Shown: positions 7,516 to 15,717 of the stretch, piece by piece
Layout: every line of letters begins with the position of its first letter
Position numbering within the stretch: position 1 is the first letter of the stretch
DNA from: an uncultured Poribacteria bacterium
GTDB lineage: Bacteria; Poribacteria; WGA-4E; WGA-3G
Length of the DNA: 64,000 nucleotides
Assembly (NCBI GenBank): GCA_951812525.1
Contig: OX638316.1
Location: forward strand, 4,582,506 to 4,646,505
Direction: 5' to 3'
Notes under the pieces: model-generated
What the model was told of the DNA's origin: nothing
Database searches by the model: none
The model's input: only the letters and a program-made list of their open reading frames with translations
Made by a program: the position numbers and the translations under genes

Positions 7516-9141
7516 ATGAACACATCAGATCGCCCGAATATTCTTTGGATCTCTATAGAGGATACAACGCCCCGTTTCGGTTGTTACGGGGACCCGATCG
7601 CACGTACACCCAATATTGACCGACTCGCTGCTGGCGGATGTCGGTTTCCGAACGCGTTTTCGACTGCTGGGGTCTGTGCGCCGAGTCGTTCGGCTATTAT
7701 CACCGGTATGTATCAGACTTCCATCGGAACACATCACCATCGGACAACGCATACACACGAAAGTACACCTAACCTACCTACGCCGTATTCTGTTGTTCCG
7801 CCCCCTTATGTGAAAACATTCACCGAATACTTGAGAGGGGCAGGTTATTATTGCACCAACAATAGTAAAACAGACTATCAGTTCACACCACCTATCACAG
7901 CGTGGGATGACAATAGCAATCAAGGGCACTGGCGAAATCGTGCGGACGGGCAACCCTTCTTTTCCGTTTTTAACCCAATCGTTACACACGAAAGTGGTAT
8001 GTGGGAAAAGGAAGATCATCCACTGACCACGAATCCAGATGACGTGGAATTACCTCCTTATTTACCAGATACACCTAAAGCCCGCGCCGCATTGGCTCGA
8101 CAGTACGATAACCTCGCCACTGCCGATGCACGTGTCGGAGAGTTGTTAGATCAACTCGAAGAAGACGGACTCGCAGAGAATACCATTGTTTTTCTCTGGA
8201 GTGATCATGGTGAAGGACTCCCACGCGGTAAACGTTGGCCCTATGATGCGGGGATCCGAATTCCGTTGATTGTGCGTTGGCACGAAGAGCTTAATCCAGG
8301 GAGTGAAAGTGATCAATTGGTGAGTTTGATCGATCTCGGTCCCACTGTGCTTTCGTTATGTGGTGTTCAAGCACCACAGCACCTACAAGGACAACCCTTC
8401 CTTGGACCAGAAAAAGTAGAACGTGAATATATTTTTGCGACGCGCGACCGCCTTGATTTATCGTATCAGATGTTGCGTGCTGTACGTGATAAAAGGTATA
8501 AATACATCCGAAATTATTATCCCGAAAAGCCATATCTCCTCTGGGATCCTTACCGCAATGAACATCCCGTGATGCAGGAGATGTGGCGACTTCATACCGA
8601 AGGCAAATTAGAGGGTGATCAATTGGTCATGTTCCAATCACCGCGCCCCACTGAAGAACTCTACGATGTGGAAAATGACAAGTATGAACTCAACAATTTA
8701 GCAAAAAATGCAGCACACGCAAATGTACTTAAACGGATGCGAGAAACGTTGACAGCATGGCAATCGGAATTCGGGGATATGGGGAATATATCTGAAGAAG
8801 AAATGGTGGCGAAGTGGTATCCTAATGGCATACAACCACAAACGGCATCACCACTTTTCATTCCGATTAACGCGTCTAACCCCGGCACGGAGCCTGCTCA
8901 TGAAGATGGAGAATGGGACGCACCGCTGCTTCTGCAACTCTACTGTTCAACACAAGGTGCCTCAATTGCGTATACAACCGAACAAGGTGAAGATGTCCGA
9001 TGGCAGCTGTATACAGAACCTTTGCGTTTACCGAAAGGTGAAACCGTTATAAGAGCAAAAGCAATTCGGATCGGTTACAAAGAGAGCGATGAGAAATCTC
9101 TAAAATTCACAACTTTAGACAACTATGGTAGACTCTGTTAG
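7516..9141 (+). CDS. Sulfatase with C-terminal CHB_HEX-like domain
   Basis: ATG with a weak GGGAAC ribosome site. The N-terminal half is an alkaline-phosphatase-fold sulfatase: PNILWISIEDTTPRFGCYG (metal-binding acidic pair), and C54 in CAPSRSAIITG, the CxPSR signature converted to formylglycine. IVFLWSDHGEGLPRGKRWPYDAGIRIP supplies the second metal Asp/His and a Lys/Arg. The C-terminus (about 440-541; YCSTQGASIAYTTEQG, LRLPKGETVIRAKAIRIGYKESD) resembles the chitobiase/beta-hexosaminidase C-terminal domain often joined to such sulfatases. No signal peptide is present, so a cytoplasmic location is inferred. Substrates would be sulfated sugars or similar esters. No sulfatase-maturating enzyme is in the window. 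Confidence 0.85.
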   Translation: MNTSDRPNILWISIEDTTPRFGCYGDPIARTPNIDRLAAGGCRFPNAFSTAGVCAPSRSAIITGMYQTSIGTHHHRTTHTHESTPNLPTPYSVVPPPYVKTFTEYLRGAGYYCTNNSKTDYQFTPPITAWDDNSNQGHWRNRADGQPFFSVFNPIVTHESGMWEKEDHPLTTNPDDVELPPYLPDTPKARAALARQYDNLATADARVGELLDQLEEDGLAENTIVFLWSDHGEGLPRGKRWPYDAGIRIPLIVRWHEELNPGSESDQLVSLIDLGPTVLSLCGVQAPQHLQGQPFLGPEKVEREYIFATRDRLDLSYQMLRAVRDKRYKYIRNYYPEKPYLLWDPYRNEHPVMQEMWRLHTEGKLEGDQLVMFQSPRPTEELYDVENDKYELNNLAKNAAHANVLKRMRETLTAWQSEFGDMGNISEEEMVAKWYPNGIQPQTASPLFIPINASNPGTEPAHEDGEWDAPLLLQLYCSTQGASIAYTTEQGEDVRWQLYTEPLRLPKGETVIRAKAIRIGYKESDEKSLKFTTLDNYGRLC

Positions 9142-9854
9142 TCGTCGCAATCGGGCAGGTTACCGGCGGTGCTTGGTGTCCTATATCCCTTCGCGTCCAG
9201 TGAGATTTTTAGCGATCGAGTTTTTGGTGTTTTCGTCGGGATGGCTTTCTGGGATTTTTAGGCATCGCGAAATGACCGACGATTTTTGAAAACCTTACGA
9301 GTATTTCGACTCAAACACTCCGAATTGGAAACTGCCGGACAAAAGACTGTACAGAATCACCTACAACGCATTCTGAGACTGCTCCTATGTGTCACTGTGA
9401 ATCGTGAAAACAGACTGTCTTGACACAGCGATAAATTTGGCATCTGACGCGCCCATCGCTGTGTCCATATCGGCCCTATTTCGTGACTTGGACGTTTTCG
9501 ACGTTTCGTGAGCTTGACAAATCTCCAATACGGCACATTCAACCACTTCAAGGCGCAGAGGGTATTTCGTATTTCGTTTTTCTTTACGTATTTCGTGACA
9601 TCCGATGTCTTTCATTTTATACTTTTCCCTGATTTGTTTGATTTAGAACATCTGCAACTACATGACAATGACATTGTTGACATCTCACCGTTTGTGAGTC
9701 TGTGGAACCTACACCCATGCATCATTCGTGGCAACAACCCCACAGATTATCCCTGCTGTCGCACCTGCATCGCAAAGAGCCGGTTAAATCTATTGCATAG
9801 AGAGAGGTTTAACATACTCTGTTGCCACATACAGTGGCACATAGAGGTCTGCTT
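9142..9854. other. Intergenic region with LRR gene relic and an inverted repeat
   Basis: Most of the 713 bases carry no gene. On the plus strand 9640-9760 encodes DLEHLQLHDNDIVDISPFVSL and then WNLHPCIIRGNNP, the spacing of one and a half leucine-rich repeats, without the rest of an LRR gene. This is a relic. An 11-bp perfect inverted repeat (GACACAGCGAT, 9422-9432; ATCGCTGTGTC, 9455-9465) lies upstream and may be a leftover terminator or operator. Confidence 0.45.
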
Positions 9855-10271
9855 ATGAACGTGAACAATCTTTCGATTTTTAAGCGAGTGGTCTTTTTCG
9901 CACTTGTTCTCACGATTTTCGGATGTGCCAGTGATACCCAAGAACCGCCGGCACCATCCGCTGTATTCCAAGAAGCAATACCGAAAAATGAAGGGAACAT
10001 CCCAGCAAATGGCGCTATCCTTTTGGTGTTTAGCAAAAGACCCGTGAATTTTAGGACAGATTCACCTAACGGATTCGGCTATGCAGATGAGATTGAAAAG
10101 GATAAGGTACGGAATCTTGCGCTCAACAACCTTCGTTTTAGTATCCGCAAGAAAAGTGTAGTGATCTTAGGTCCTTTCAGCGCACCTGCTACTGTATTCA
10201 ATGTATACTGGGGCGATGCTAAGCCACAGCCGTCGATTACGCTCCGTTATATCGTTACGTCCCCTTTTTGA
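9855..10271 (+). CDS. Small lipoprotein with Ig-like fold (138 aa)
   Basis: ATG 9855 is preferred over an upstream in-frame ATG because the signal sequence starts there. MNVNNLSIFKRVVFFALVLT leads to the lipobox IFGC, so the cysteine at residue 24 should be lipidated. After a Pro-rich linker come ANGAILLVFSKRPVNF, VVILGPFSAPATVFNVYWG and ITLRYIVTSPF. This is the strand pattern of a family of short Poribacteria lipoproteins with one Ig-like domain (NIPANG..., GPFS..., TLRY). The role is unknown; surface attachment or ligand binding is a guess. It converges with the lipoprotein gene on the other strand. Confidence 0.65.
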   Translation: MNVNNLSIFKRVVFFALVLTIFGCASDTQEPPAPSAVFQEAIPKNEGNIPANGAILLVFSKRPVNFRTDSPNGFGYADEIEKDKVRNLALNNLRFSIRKKSVVILGPFSAPATVFNVYWGDAKPQPSITLRYIVTSPF

Positions 10272-10422
10272 TTTAATTACTACTCAACCTTTATCGATTC
10301 ACTGGGAGAAAGCCCAACGCCTTAGCTTTAGGAGGACGTCAAATTTGCTTTTGGGCTAGGGATTCGATTGCTTTCCACCTCAGAGGTGTATGAGGCAGTA
10401 GATAGGATGGTGTTAGGATCTG

Positions 10423-10452
10423 AACCTTACAGAAGCGAGGTACTGTAAGGTT
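10423..10452. terminator. Hairpin between convergent lipoprotein genes
   Basis: A perfect 10-bp inverted repeat, AACCTTACAG and CTGTAAGGTT, with a 10-base loop. It lies 150 bases past the plus-strand lipoprotein and just beyond the end of the minus-strand frame at 10488. The position suits a two-way terminator, though the T-runs are weak. Confidence 0.55.
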
Positions 10453-10487
10453 AGTTGTCATTCAAGTTTCTTTGTTGCTGTATAGTA

Positions 10488-10820
10488 TCAATTCGCTTCT
10501 GTGATTTTGCTTTCAGTTGGTGTTACATATTCCCCTGCTTTCGGATCTAAAAAACCATCCAGCACCACCCATGACCTTTGGTCTCGTTTCGGGGACGCGA
10601 ACGGTTTGGCGAAAACAATTGGGTTTGCGATATTGATGAGTATGGCGTAATTTGACTTATCCCATTTCTTTAATGTTTCGGCTAATAGTCCCGATTTATA
10701 AAACTCATCCCATTCCTCAGAGAAATGACGCATGCCAAATATCTGCTGACCATAATTCGCATAAATATCAAGGACTTCAACTGATGTTGTGATATTTAGG
10801 ATCTTTTCTTCATCTAAAGT
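10488..10820 (-). pseudogene. In-frame continuation of the lipoprotein gene beyond a TAG codon
   Basis: The frame that follows the TAG stop of the 10821-11483 gene stays open without interruption for 110 codons: TLDEEKILNITTSVEVLDIY, ANYGQQIFGMRHFSEEWDEF and so on to a stop at 10488. There is no ATG, GTG or TTG before the internal methionine at 10733. The simplest reading is that one longer lipoprotein of about 331 aa was split by a single nonsense mutation. A separate 81-aa gene starting at 10733 is possible, but no ribosome site was seen. The product has no recognised domain. Confidence 0.45.
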
Positions 10821-11483
10821 CTATCTTTTCCTATAGACGACCTTGCCGTTCCTTGTAGACGTGAGGATGTCCCCTTCCAACTCTAACGTCTGAATATCGA
10901 GGTCTAATCTGAAATCGTGCGGAGCTTCTTGCTTCGCTTCTGCTTTTAACTCTTTCCACTCTGCTTGCTGCTCCAATTCCTGCTTAAGTTTAGGATTTCC
11001 CGGAGTGTCTAAAGAAAGATCCAGCTTAATGTCTGAATCGTCGTTTGAATAAATAAATACAACCGTTGAAATCGAAACAGCATAACGTCCTTTTGTTGTA
11101 ATACCTAGAAGCGATCTGATATAGACAGGAGTCGGCGAGTCAATAATTAACACCCGGCTCGTAATCGATGTTTCCTGACGAAAGATACCATTGGAAGCAA
11201 AAAGAATTTTATTCGCCACTGCGAGTATTTCCGCTGCCTCGTCTTCTATATCCTGTTGAACGTATGCTTTTGGTGTTTTGCCATCAATAGTTTTAAGTTC
11301 CCACACTCCAACGATTTTTGCAGCTGTGTCCACTTCATCAGCTGTGTCCACTTCATCAGCTGTGTCCACTTCATCACCACCACACCCAAAAATACCCAGT
11401 AGAATCAAAAAAACGCATAAAATACAGCAATACCAGTAGTGTAGCAAAATACGACCGGTGTATGTTGAATAATTCATATTCAT
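10821..11483 (-). CDS. Lipoprotein with DEVDTA repeats (220 aa)
   Basis: ATG start. A hydrophobic signal (ILLHYWYCCILCVFLILLGIFGC) ends in the lipobox GIFGC at about residue 34, followed by GG and three copies of DEVDTA, an acidic linker. The mature domain opens with IVGVWELKTIDGKTP, typical of lipocalin-like or 'copper-resistance-NlpE-like' barrels, and continues through ILFASNGIFRQE, TTKGRYAVS and DIQTLELEGDILTSTRNGKVVYRKR. This strand series fits a small beta-barrel that would sit at the cell envelope. The gene stops at a TAG, but the same frame continues for 110 codons, so the protein may be shortened. The function is unknown. Confidence 0.6.
   Translation of the reverse strand: MNMNYSTYTGRILLHYWYCCILCVFLILLGIFGCGGDEVDTADEVDTADEVDTAAKIVGVWELKTIDGKTPKAYVQQDIEDEAAEILAVANKILFASNGIFRQETSITSRVLIIDSPTPVYIRSLLGITTKGRYAVSISTVVFIYSNDDSDIKLDLSLDTPGNPKLKQELEQQAEWKELKAEAKQEAPHDFRLDLDIQTLELEGDILTSTRNGKVVYRKR
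11321..11374. repeat. Three tandem 18-bp repeats coding for DEVDTA
   Basis: Three identical copies of CAGCTGTGTCCACTTCAT in direct tandem (11321-11338, 11339-11356, 11357-11374). They encode the acidic spacer just after the lipobox. Perfect identity suggests recent slippage and a length-variable linker. Confidence 0.9.
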
Positions 11484-11514
11484 ATATTTTCCTTCAAGTT
11501 ATCCAATCCTAACA

Positions 11515-11554
11515 ACCTCTCCAGTTGCCTCGTCATCGCGTAATCTGGAGAGGT
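11515..11554. terminator. Inverted repeat between minus-strand genes
   Basis: ACCTCTCCAG and CTGGAGAGGT are perfectly complementary with a 20-base loop. It lies 170 bases past the end of the 11724 gene and just before the lipoprotein start. It is a possible terminator for the upstream gene; there is no clear T-run. Confidence 0.35.
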
Positions 11555-11723
11555 AAAATTCCTGAGTGCAAGCTCCAAAAATAAGGTTACGTCTGCTTCA
11601 GTTTTGAGTGAACTGCCCAAAAGGGACAAATATGAAGTTAACGAATCTCCAAAATGTTACTTTCAACATCTTACCACATTTATATATTTACGCAACCTGT
11701 ACGATTTGGAGGAAGCCGGTGAG

Positions 11724-12266
11724 TTATCGGGTGCGCCAGTCGGCTTGGTTATATGCCTCGGTTTGTGCGACGATGGCGAAGTAGTATTTTGCGGCTGGAT
11801 CGGGTCGCCAGAAGTCCCATCGGAAGTCAACGGTGACGTGTCCTGAATCGGAGGAGCTCCCGCCTTGCCCTGTTGCGAAGTCGACGATAATGTCGTCGGT
11901 ACTTGACCTAAACTGTCGGAGCTGGACTTCGAGGGTTCGGCTTTCCTGTGCGCCATAGACGTTGATGTTGAAGTGCAGATCGATGTTGTAGAGTCCTTCG
12001 GGGAACTGTAGGATCTCGTTGCGGGTGCGCTGTGTGCGTATGGCTGTGATGATATCAGCGTCGGATGCGTCAACGATATTTGAGAATTCGATACCGATTT
12101 GATCTCCGCCGAACTCGTGTTCGTCGATTTGTCCTGAGAACCCAACGGTATAGGGTTGTCCAGCTGTAACGCAGGTTAGAGGGAACAATTCCGCTATGGG
12201 ACACACCCTTAATTGAGTAACACATCCGAAGGTTTGATAGGCTCCAGTACCGACATATAGCAACAT
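11724..12266 (-). CDS. Hypothetical beta-rich protein (180 aa)
   Basis: The frame is open from a GTG at 12275; ATG 12266 is the first methionine and no ribosome site is evident, so the 5' end is uncertain and may be truncated. The product has QPYTVGFSGQIDEHEFGGDQIGIEF, an alternating-strand part (LYNIDLHFNINVYGAQES, TLEVQLRQFRSSTDDIIVDFATG), a Ser/Gly loop (GQGGSSSDSGHVTVDF) and a C-terminus rich in aromatic residues (KYYFAIVAQTEAYNQADW). The pattern suits a secreted or surface beta-sandwich, yet only a short hydrophobic start and several cysteines are seen. I do not recognise a family. Confidence 0.45.
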   Translation of the reverse strand: MLLYVGTGAYQTFGCVTQLRVCPIAELFPLTCVTAGQPYTVGFSGQIDEHEFGGDQIGIEFSNIVDASDADIITAIRTQRTRNEILQFPEGLYNIDLHFNINVYGAQESRTLEVQLRQFRSSTDDIIVDFATGQGGSSSDSGHVTVDFRWDFWRPDPAAKYYFAIVAQTEAYNQADWRTR

Positions 12267-12275
12267 TACAACCAC

Positions 12276-12747
12276 AGATCCACGATACAGGACGGATTCG
12301 CTGCGAACCCGATAAATATTTTGTTAGTTGTATACTAACTGCAGCCCCTTAGAGGTGGATCCTTAGGTTTTGGTTTTTGACGAATCCCAACCTTTTCCGT
12401 AGTCAAGGAGCAGTCGGAAATCTCTTGCCTGTCGTTAACGTAGAATTTCGGCTTTCCACTCAGGTATTTGTCTACAATAATCGTACATATTCACTTTTTA
12501 ATATTTTCTTCATATTCCAACCCCTTCGGAACGTGCGATGAATCGCACTACTACAAACTATGTTCTGTTAACCACTACACACCTGAGGCGTTTTCAATTA
12601 AAAGTATCAACCCGTTTCTCTCACTACCCACTGATATTGTTAGGGGCGTTTTGTCATCTTCAAAAGCACTGACTTTGAAGAGAAAACGCCCTACACTATC
12701 GCGAAACTTTATTCATCATGATTTCACTATGAAATGTTCAATAATAG
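12276..12747. other. Intergenic region ending in a terminator hairpin
   Basis: No gene is supported between the beta-rich gene and the LamG pseudogene. An open plus-strand frame at 12468-12764 runs through the hairpin and into the antisense of the LamG gene, so it is not credible. A small dyad TTAGT/ACTAA lies near 12324. Confidence 0.4.
12642..12694. terminator. Hairpin after LamG pseudogene (copy A of a duplicated unit)
   Basis: TAGGGGCGTTTT pairs with AAAACGCCCTA around an inner stem TCTTCAAAAG/CTTTGAAGA. The same hairpin, slightly more perfect, lies at 13724-13778 behind the second LamG gene. On the minus strand it lies 53 bases after the coding end, as expected for a terminator. Confidence 0.65.
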
Positions 12748-13569
12748 TTACCGATCGGCTTTAATCCGCCCCCAAGTGACAGCGAGTTTACCTTCAGGCG
12801 CGACATCGGAGACACGGAGGTCCATTTCTGTTTGGATCTCCTTCCCTGATAAAGCCTCGCTATAGATGGTGAATTCATCCATAATACCGTTAGCACCCGA
12901 TGCAGCAACTCTGTAATTAAACTTGTTATTGCCACCGACCCTCGGCGGTCTATGAAATTCGGCGAACGGTCCGATTCCAACTTTTGTTGCGACCTCCTCG
13001 CCGTTAATGTAGAGGAAAGCTTCATCCTCGAAATTCCAAGTCACCGCTACGTGCATCCACACATCTTTCTTAACAAAGTCAGGAGCTGGAACAGTCATCA
13101 GAGCATCTATATCAAGAGCACTCTCTACCAAGAAAATGAACTCAGCTTCGCGTTGCCCTACCAAGGTGCCTTTCCCAATAGAGAAGGAGAGAGCAGCTGT
13201 GCTCGCATCAAATAACCGAAAGGTTCAGTCATCCGCCCCATCCCAATACGGTTTAAACCAGAATCCAAGTGTGCCGGGATTAGGCATCAAGTAATCGAAT
13301 TCAATAAACTGCTCCTTGTTATCACCAAACTCGATTCCCATTCCAAACACACCCTCTTTACTCGGTACCCGCTGTGCACCACCCATAATCACACCCTCGT
13401 TCCCATTACCACTTGCATCTTCAGCAACATTCGCGTCCTCCCCTTTAAAAGAAAACCAGACTTCGGGTTCTGCAGTATGTCCAATATAAGAAAGCATCAC
13501 TAGACCGACCACAAGTATCAAACTCAGTGTTAAGACCTTGTGGATAGATCGGATTGTTCGGTTAAACAT
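12748..13569 (-). pseudogene. LamG-domain protein interrupted by in-frame TGA
   Basis: The frame from ATG 13569 gives a signal peptide (VLTLSLILVVGLVMLSYIGHTA) and the front half of a LamG/concanavalin-like domain (PEVWFSFKGEDANVAEDASG, FDYLMPNPGTLGFWFKPYWDGADD). It then meets TGA at 13225-13227. The same frame continues as TFRLFDAS, FSIGKGTLVGQREAEF, WMHVAVTWNFEDEAFLYING and DEFTIYSEALSGKEIQ to 12748. The intact paralogue next door reads GGTFRLFDA at this point, so a GGA-to-TGA change explains the break. Without readthrough a 114-aa half domain results. Upstream of 13569 there is a ribosome site (AAGAGGAAC). Confidence 0.75.
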
Positions 13570-13723
13570 AGCGTTCCTCTTTTAATAATCAAAGCTAACA
13601 TTTGAAGTAGAGCAATTCATTGCCTGTCCTTATAACTTATTTAATTCCAATGCCCTCCGTAGTAAGAAAATTTCCCAGCATAATCCTGAAATCAACAAAT
13701 ATATCCATCTCCTATAATATTGT

Positions 13724-13778
13724 TAGGGGCGTTTTGGTCATCTTCAAAAGCACTGACTTTGAAGAGAAAACGCCCCTA
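13724..13778. terminator. Hairpin after intact LamG gene (copy B of a duplicated unit)
   Basis: TAGGGGCGTTTT and AAAACGCCCCTA form a 12-bp outer stem, with an inner stem CTTCAAAAG/CTTTGAAG. It is placed 54 bases after the minus-strand gene. The high similarity of this block to 12642-12694 shows that the duplication included gene and terminator. Confidence 0.7.
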
Positions 13779-13831
13779 CACTATCGCGAAACTTTATTCA
13801 TCGTGATTCACTATGAAATGTTCAATAATAG

Positions 13832-14650
13832 TTACCGATTGGCTTTAATCCGCCCCCAGGTGACAGCGAGTTTACCTTCGGGTTCGACATCAGAGACGAG
13901 TACGTCCATATCTCTCTGGATGTCCTTTTGGGATAACGCTTCGCTGTAGATAGCGAATTCATCAATGACACCGTGAGCACCTGACGTAGTGGCTCTGTAC
14001 TTAAATTTGTTATTTCCGCCGATTCTTGGGGATTCATGAAATGCAGGAAATCCGGCGAACCCTTTCGCTGTAGCGACTTCCTCACCGTCAATGTAGAAGT
14101 AAGCAGAGCCTCCGAAATCCCAAGTTGCTGCTAAGTGCATCCACTGATCTTTTTTAACAACGTCAGCCGCCTGAGCGGCGAGATAATAGTCTGTATCCGG
14201 TGCGTCCTCTACTGCGAAGTGGAACTCATTTTCCCGTTCTCCGATCACGGCACCTTTTCCCATAGAGAAGAAGACGACCGCATTGTTGGCATCGAATAAC
14301 CTAAAGGTCCCGCCTTCATCACCGTTCCAGTAAGGCTTAAACCAGAACTCAACGGTGCCGGGATCGGTCATTAAGTAATCGAATTCAATGTACTGATCCA
14401 AGTCTTTGCTGAGTTCTATACCCATCCCGTACGGACCTTCTTTACTTTTGACACGCTTTGCGCCACCGACAATCCTGCCGTCATTTCCGTTTCCGCTAGC
14501 ATCTTCAACGACATTCCCTTTTCCCTTGAAAGAAAACCAAACTTCGGGGTCCGCGGCATCCCCAATATGAGAAAGCAGCATCAAACCAAATATGAGCCCT
14601 AAACCAAGTGTTAATGGTTTATATATAGACTGGTTTCTACGATTAAACAT
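13832..14650 (-). CDS. Secreted LamG/concanavalin-like domain protein (272 aa)
   Basis: ATG 14650 is preferred to an in-frame ATG 33 codons upstream because AAGGAGGA precedes it and the signal peptide (LTLGLGLIFGLMLLSHIGDAA) follows. The mature protein is a single LamG_3/jellyroll domain: PEVWFSFKGKGNVVEDASGNGNDG, GMGIELSKDLDQYIEFDYLM, FWFKPYWNGDEGGTFRLFDA, WMHLAATWDFGGSAYFYIDGEEV, IDEFAIYSEALSQKDIQRDM, with a short C-terminal tail LAVTWGRIKANR. Such domains bind glycans or matrix proteins outside the cell. The gene is the intact copy of a tandem duplication. A nearly identical 3' segment and terminator follow both copies. Confidence 0.7.
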   Translation of the reverse strand: MFNRRNQSIYKPLTLGLGLIFGLMLLSHIGDAADPEVWFSFKGKGNVVEDASGNGNDGRIVGGAKRVKSKEGPYGMGIELSKDLDQYIEFDYLMTDPGTVEFWFKPYWNGDEGGTFRLFDANNAVVFFSMGKGAVIGERENEFHFAVEDAPDTDYYLAAQAADVVKKDQWMHLAATWDFGGSAYFYIDGEEVATAKGFAGFPAFHESPRIGGNNKFKYRATTSGAHGVIDEFAIYSEALSQKDIQRDMDVLVSDVEPEGKLAVTWGRIKANR

Positions 14651-14878
14651 GGGGTCCTCCTTTTTAACGTAGATATGTCTGACATTATCGTTAAACATTC
14701 TAATACAATCATGGAAGATTGTTTCGGAGTACTTGACAGTCTCATCCAAATCGGAAGGTAGATGAGACGGGGTGATGAGATAAGCCCTTCCTACAAAGAT
14801 TGTAAATTACCTTGAATTTAAAAGCAATACTTTATATCATGTTTGGAAAGAAAAATATAACTGTATCTCGCTTGAGGG

Positions 14879-15682
14879 ATGAAAATGACACCGAAACAGA
14901 AATATCTTTTTGATCTACGTGGCTATCTGCATTTAGAGAACGTCCTAACACCACAAGAACTTGGCAACGCACAGGCAGCCATTGAACAACTCGTGAAAGC
15001 ATCTCCAGATAAATTGCCAGCTGGGATTAGCCGCGGTGGCGAGGGATTTTCAAACGGGTTCTCAGCCGATAAATCGCTTGAGGCACTAACGTTACATCCT
15101 GCCACATGGCCCATCATTAAAGAACTGACTTGGAATAAACCTCGCTTTAATCGCGGTTCACTTGTTGTGAATACTCACGAACGGCAGGAAATGACACCAC
15201 TTCATTGTGCCCGTGAAGGTTTCCGCTGGACTCGACGATATGGCGTTAAAAATAGTCAGATCTTTACGAATGACATTGTTTGTTTCTTCTACTTCACGGA
15301 TGTCTATCCGGGTGACGGTGGTTTGATAGTTCTACCGGGTTCCCATAAAAGCGAGTTTGAGCGTCCGGAGAATCTGTTTTTCCCTGAACCCGACAATCCA
15401 GATGCGCCGCTGCATCCTGCTATCGTCAATGTAACACCAAAAGCGGGAGATGTTGTGATTATTACCGAATTGTTGACCCACGGCGTGCTGGTGTGGAAAC
15501 CCGAAGATCGGGATCGGCGATTCCTAATCCTGAGATATAAAACACAGTTTTTTCAAGACGAGCGCGGTCTCCGCGAATCCTTCCCACCAGAAGTGATGGA
15601 TCGCCTCTCTCCAGAGACGAAAGCGTTGGCGGCTTATGGCTCAGAATGGGAAATAAAGGACCTCGTCAAACAGGAAATGTGA
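14879..15682 (+). CDS. PhyH-family non-heme iron protein with HxA motif (267 aa)
   Basis: ATG, with GAGGGAT upstream as a weak ribosome site. It shows the PhyH layout: FDLRGYLHLENVLTPQEL at the N-terminus, the core strand VCFFYFTDVYPGDGGLIVLPGSHKSEFERP, and the distal LTHGVLVW (H201) with RFLILRY. The usual first iron motif HxD is not found; at the expected site the sequence is TPLHCAREGF (H109-C110-A111). In PhyH-superfamily halogenases the Asp is replaced by Ala or Gly, which frees a site for halide. The protein may therefore be a halogenase, a protein with another ligand set, or inactive. The neighbour is a nucleoside phosphorylase-like gene 35 bases on, likely the same operon. Confidence 0.8.
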   Translation: MKMTPKQKYLFDLRGYLHLENVLTPQELGNAQAAIEQLVKASPDKLPAGISRGGEGFSNGFSADKSLEALTLHPATWPIIKELTWNKPRFNRGSLVVNTHERQEMTPLHCAREGFRWTRRYGVKNSQIFTNDIVCFFYFTDVYPGDGGLIVLPGSHKSEFERPENLFFPEPDNPDAPLHPAIVNVTPKAGDVVIITELLTHGVLVWKPEDRDRRFLILRYKTQFFQDERGLRESFPPEVMDRLSPETKALAAYGSEWEIKDLVKQEM

Positions 15683-15717
15683 CACTGAACCTACAGACAA
15701 ATCCTCAAGAATAGAAA

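Noticed and set aside
11663-12145. 160-residue Ser/Thr-rich minus-strand frame
   Set aside because: Overlaps the better beta-rich frame 11724-12266 in another register and shows the skewed composition of an antisense or shifted shadow.
12468-12764. 98-residue plus-strand frame
   Set aside because: Runs through the terminator hairpin and into the antisense of the LamG gene.
13225-13227. Selenocysteine or recoded TGA in the LamG gene
   Set aside because: The sister copy has Gly here, the protein family has no catalytic Cys at this site, and no SECIS-like hairpin follows; a nonsense mutation is simpler.
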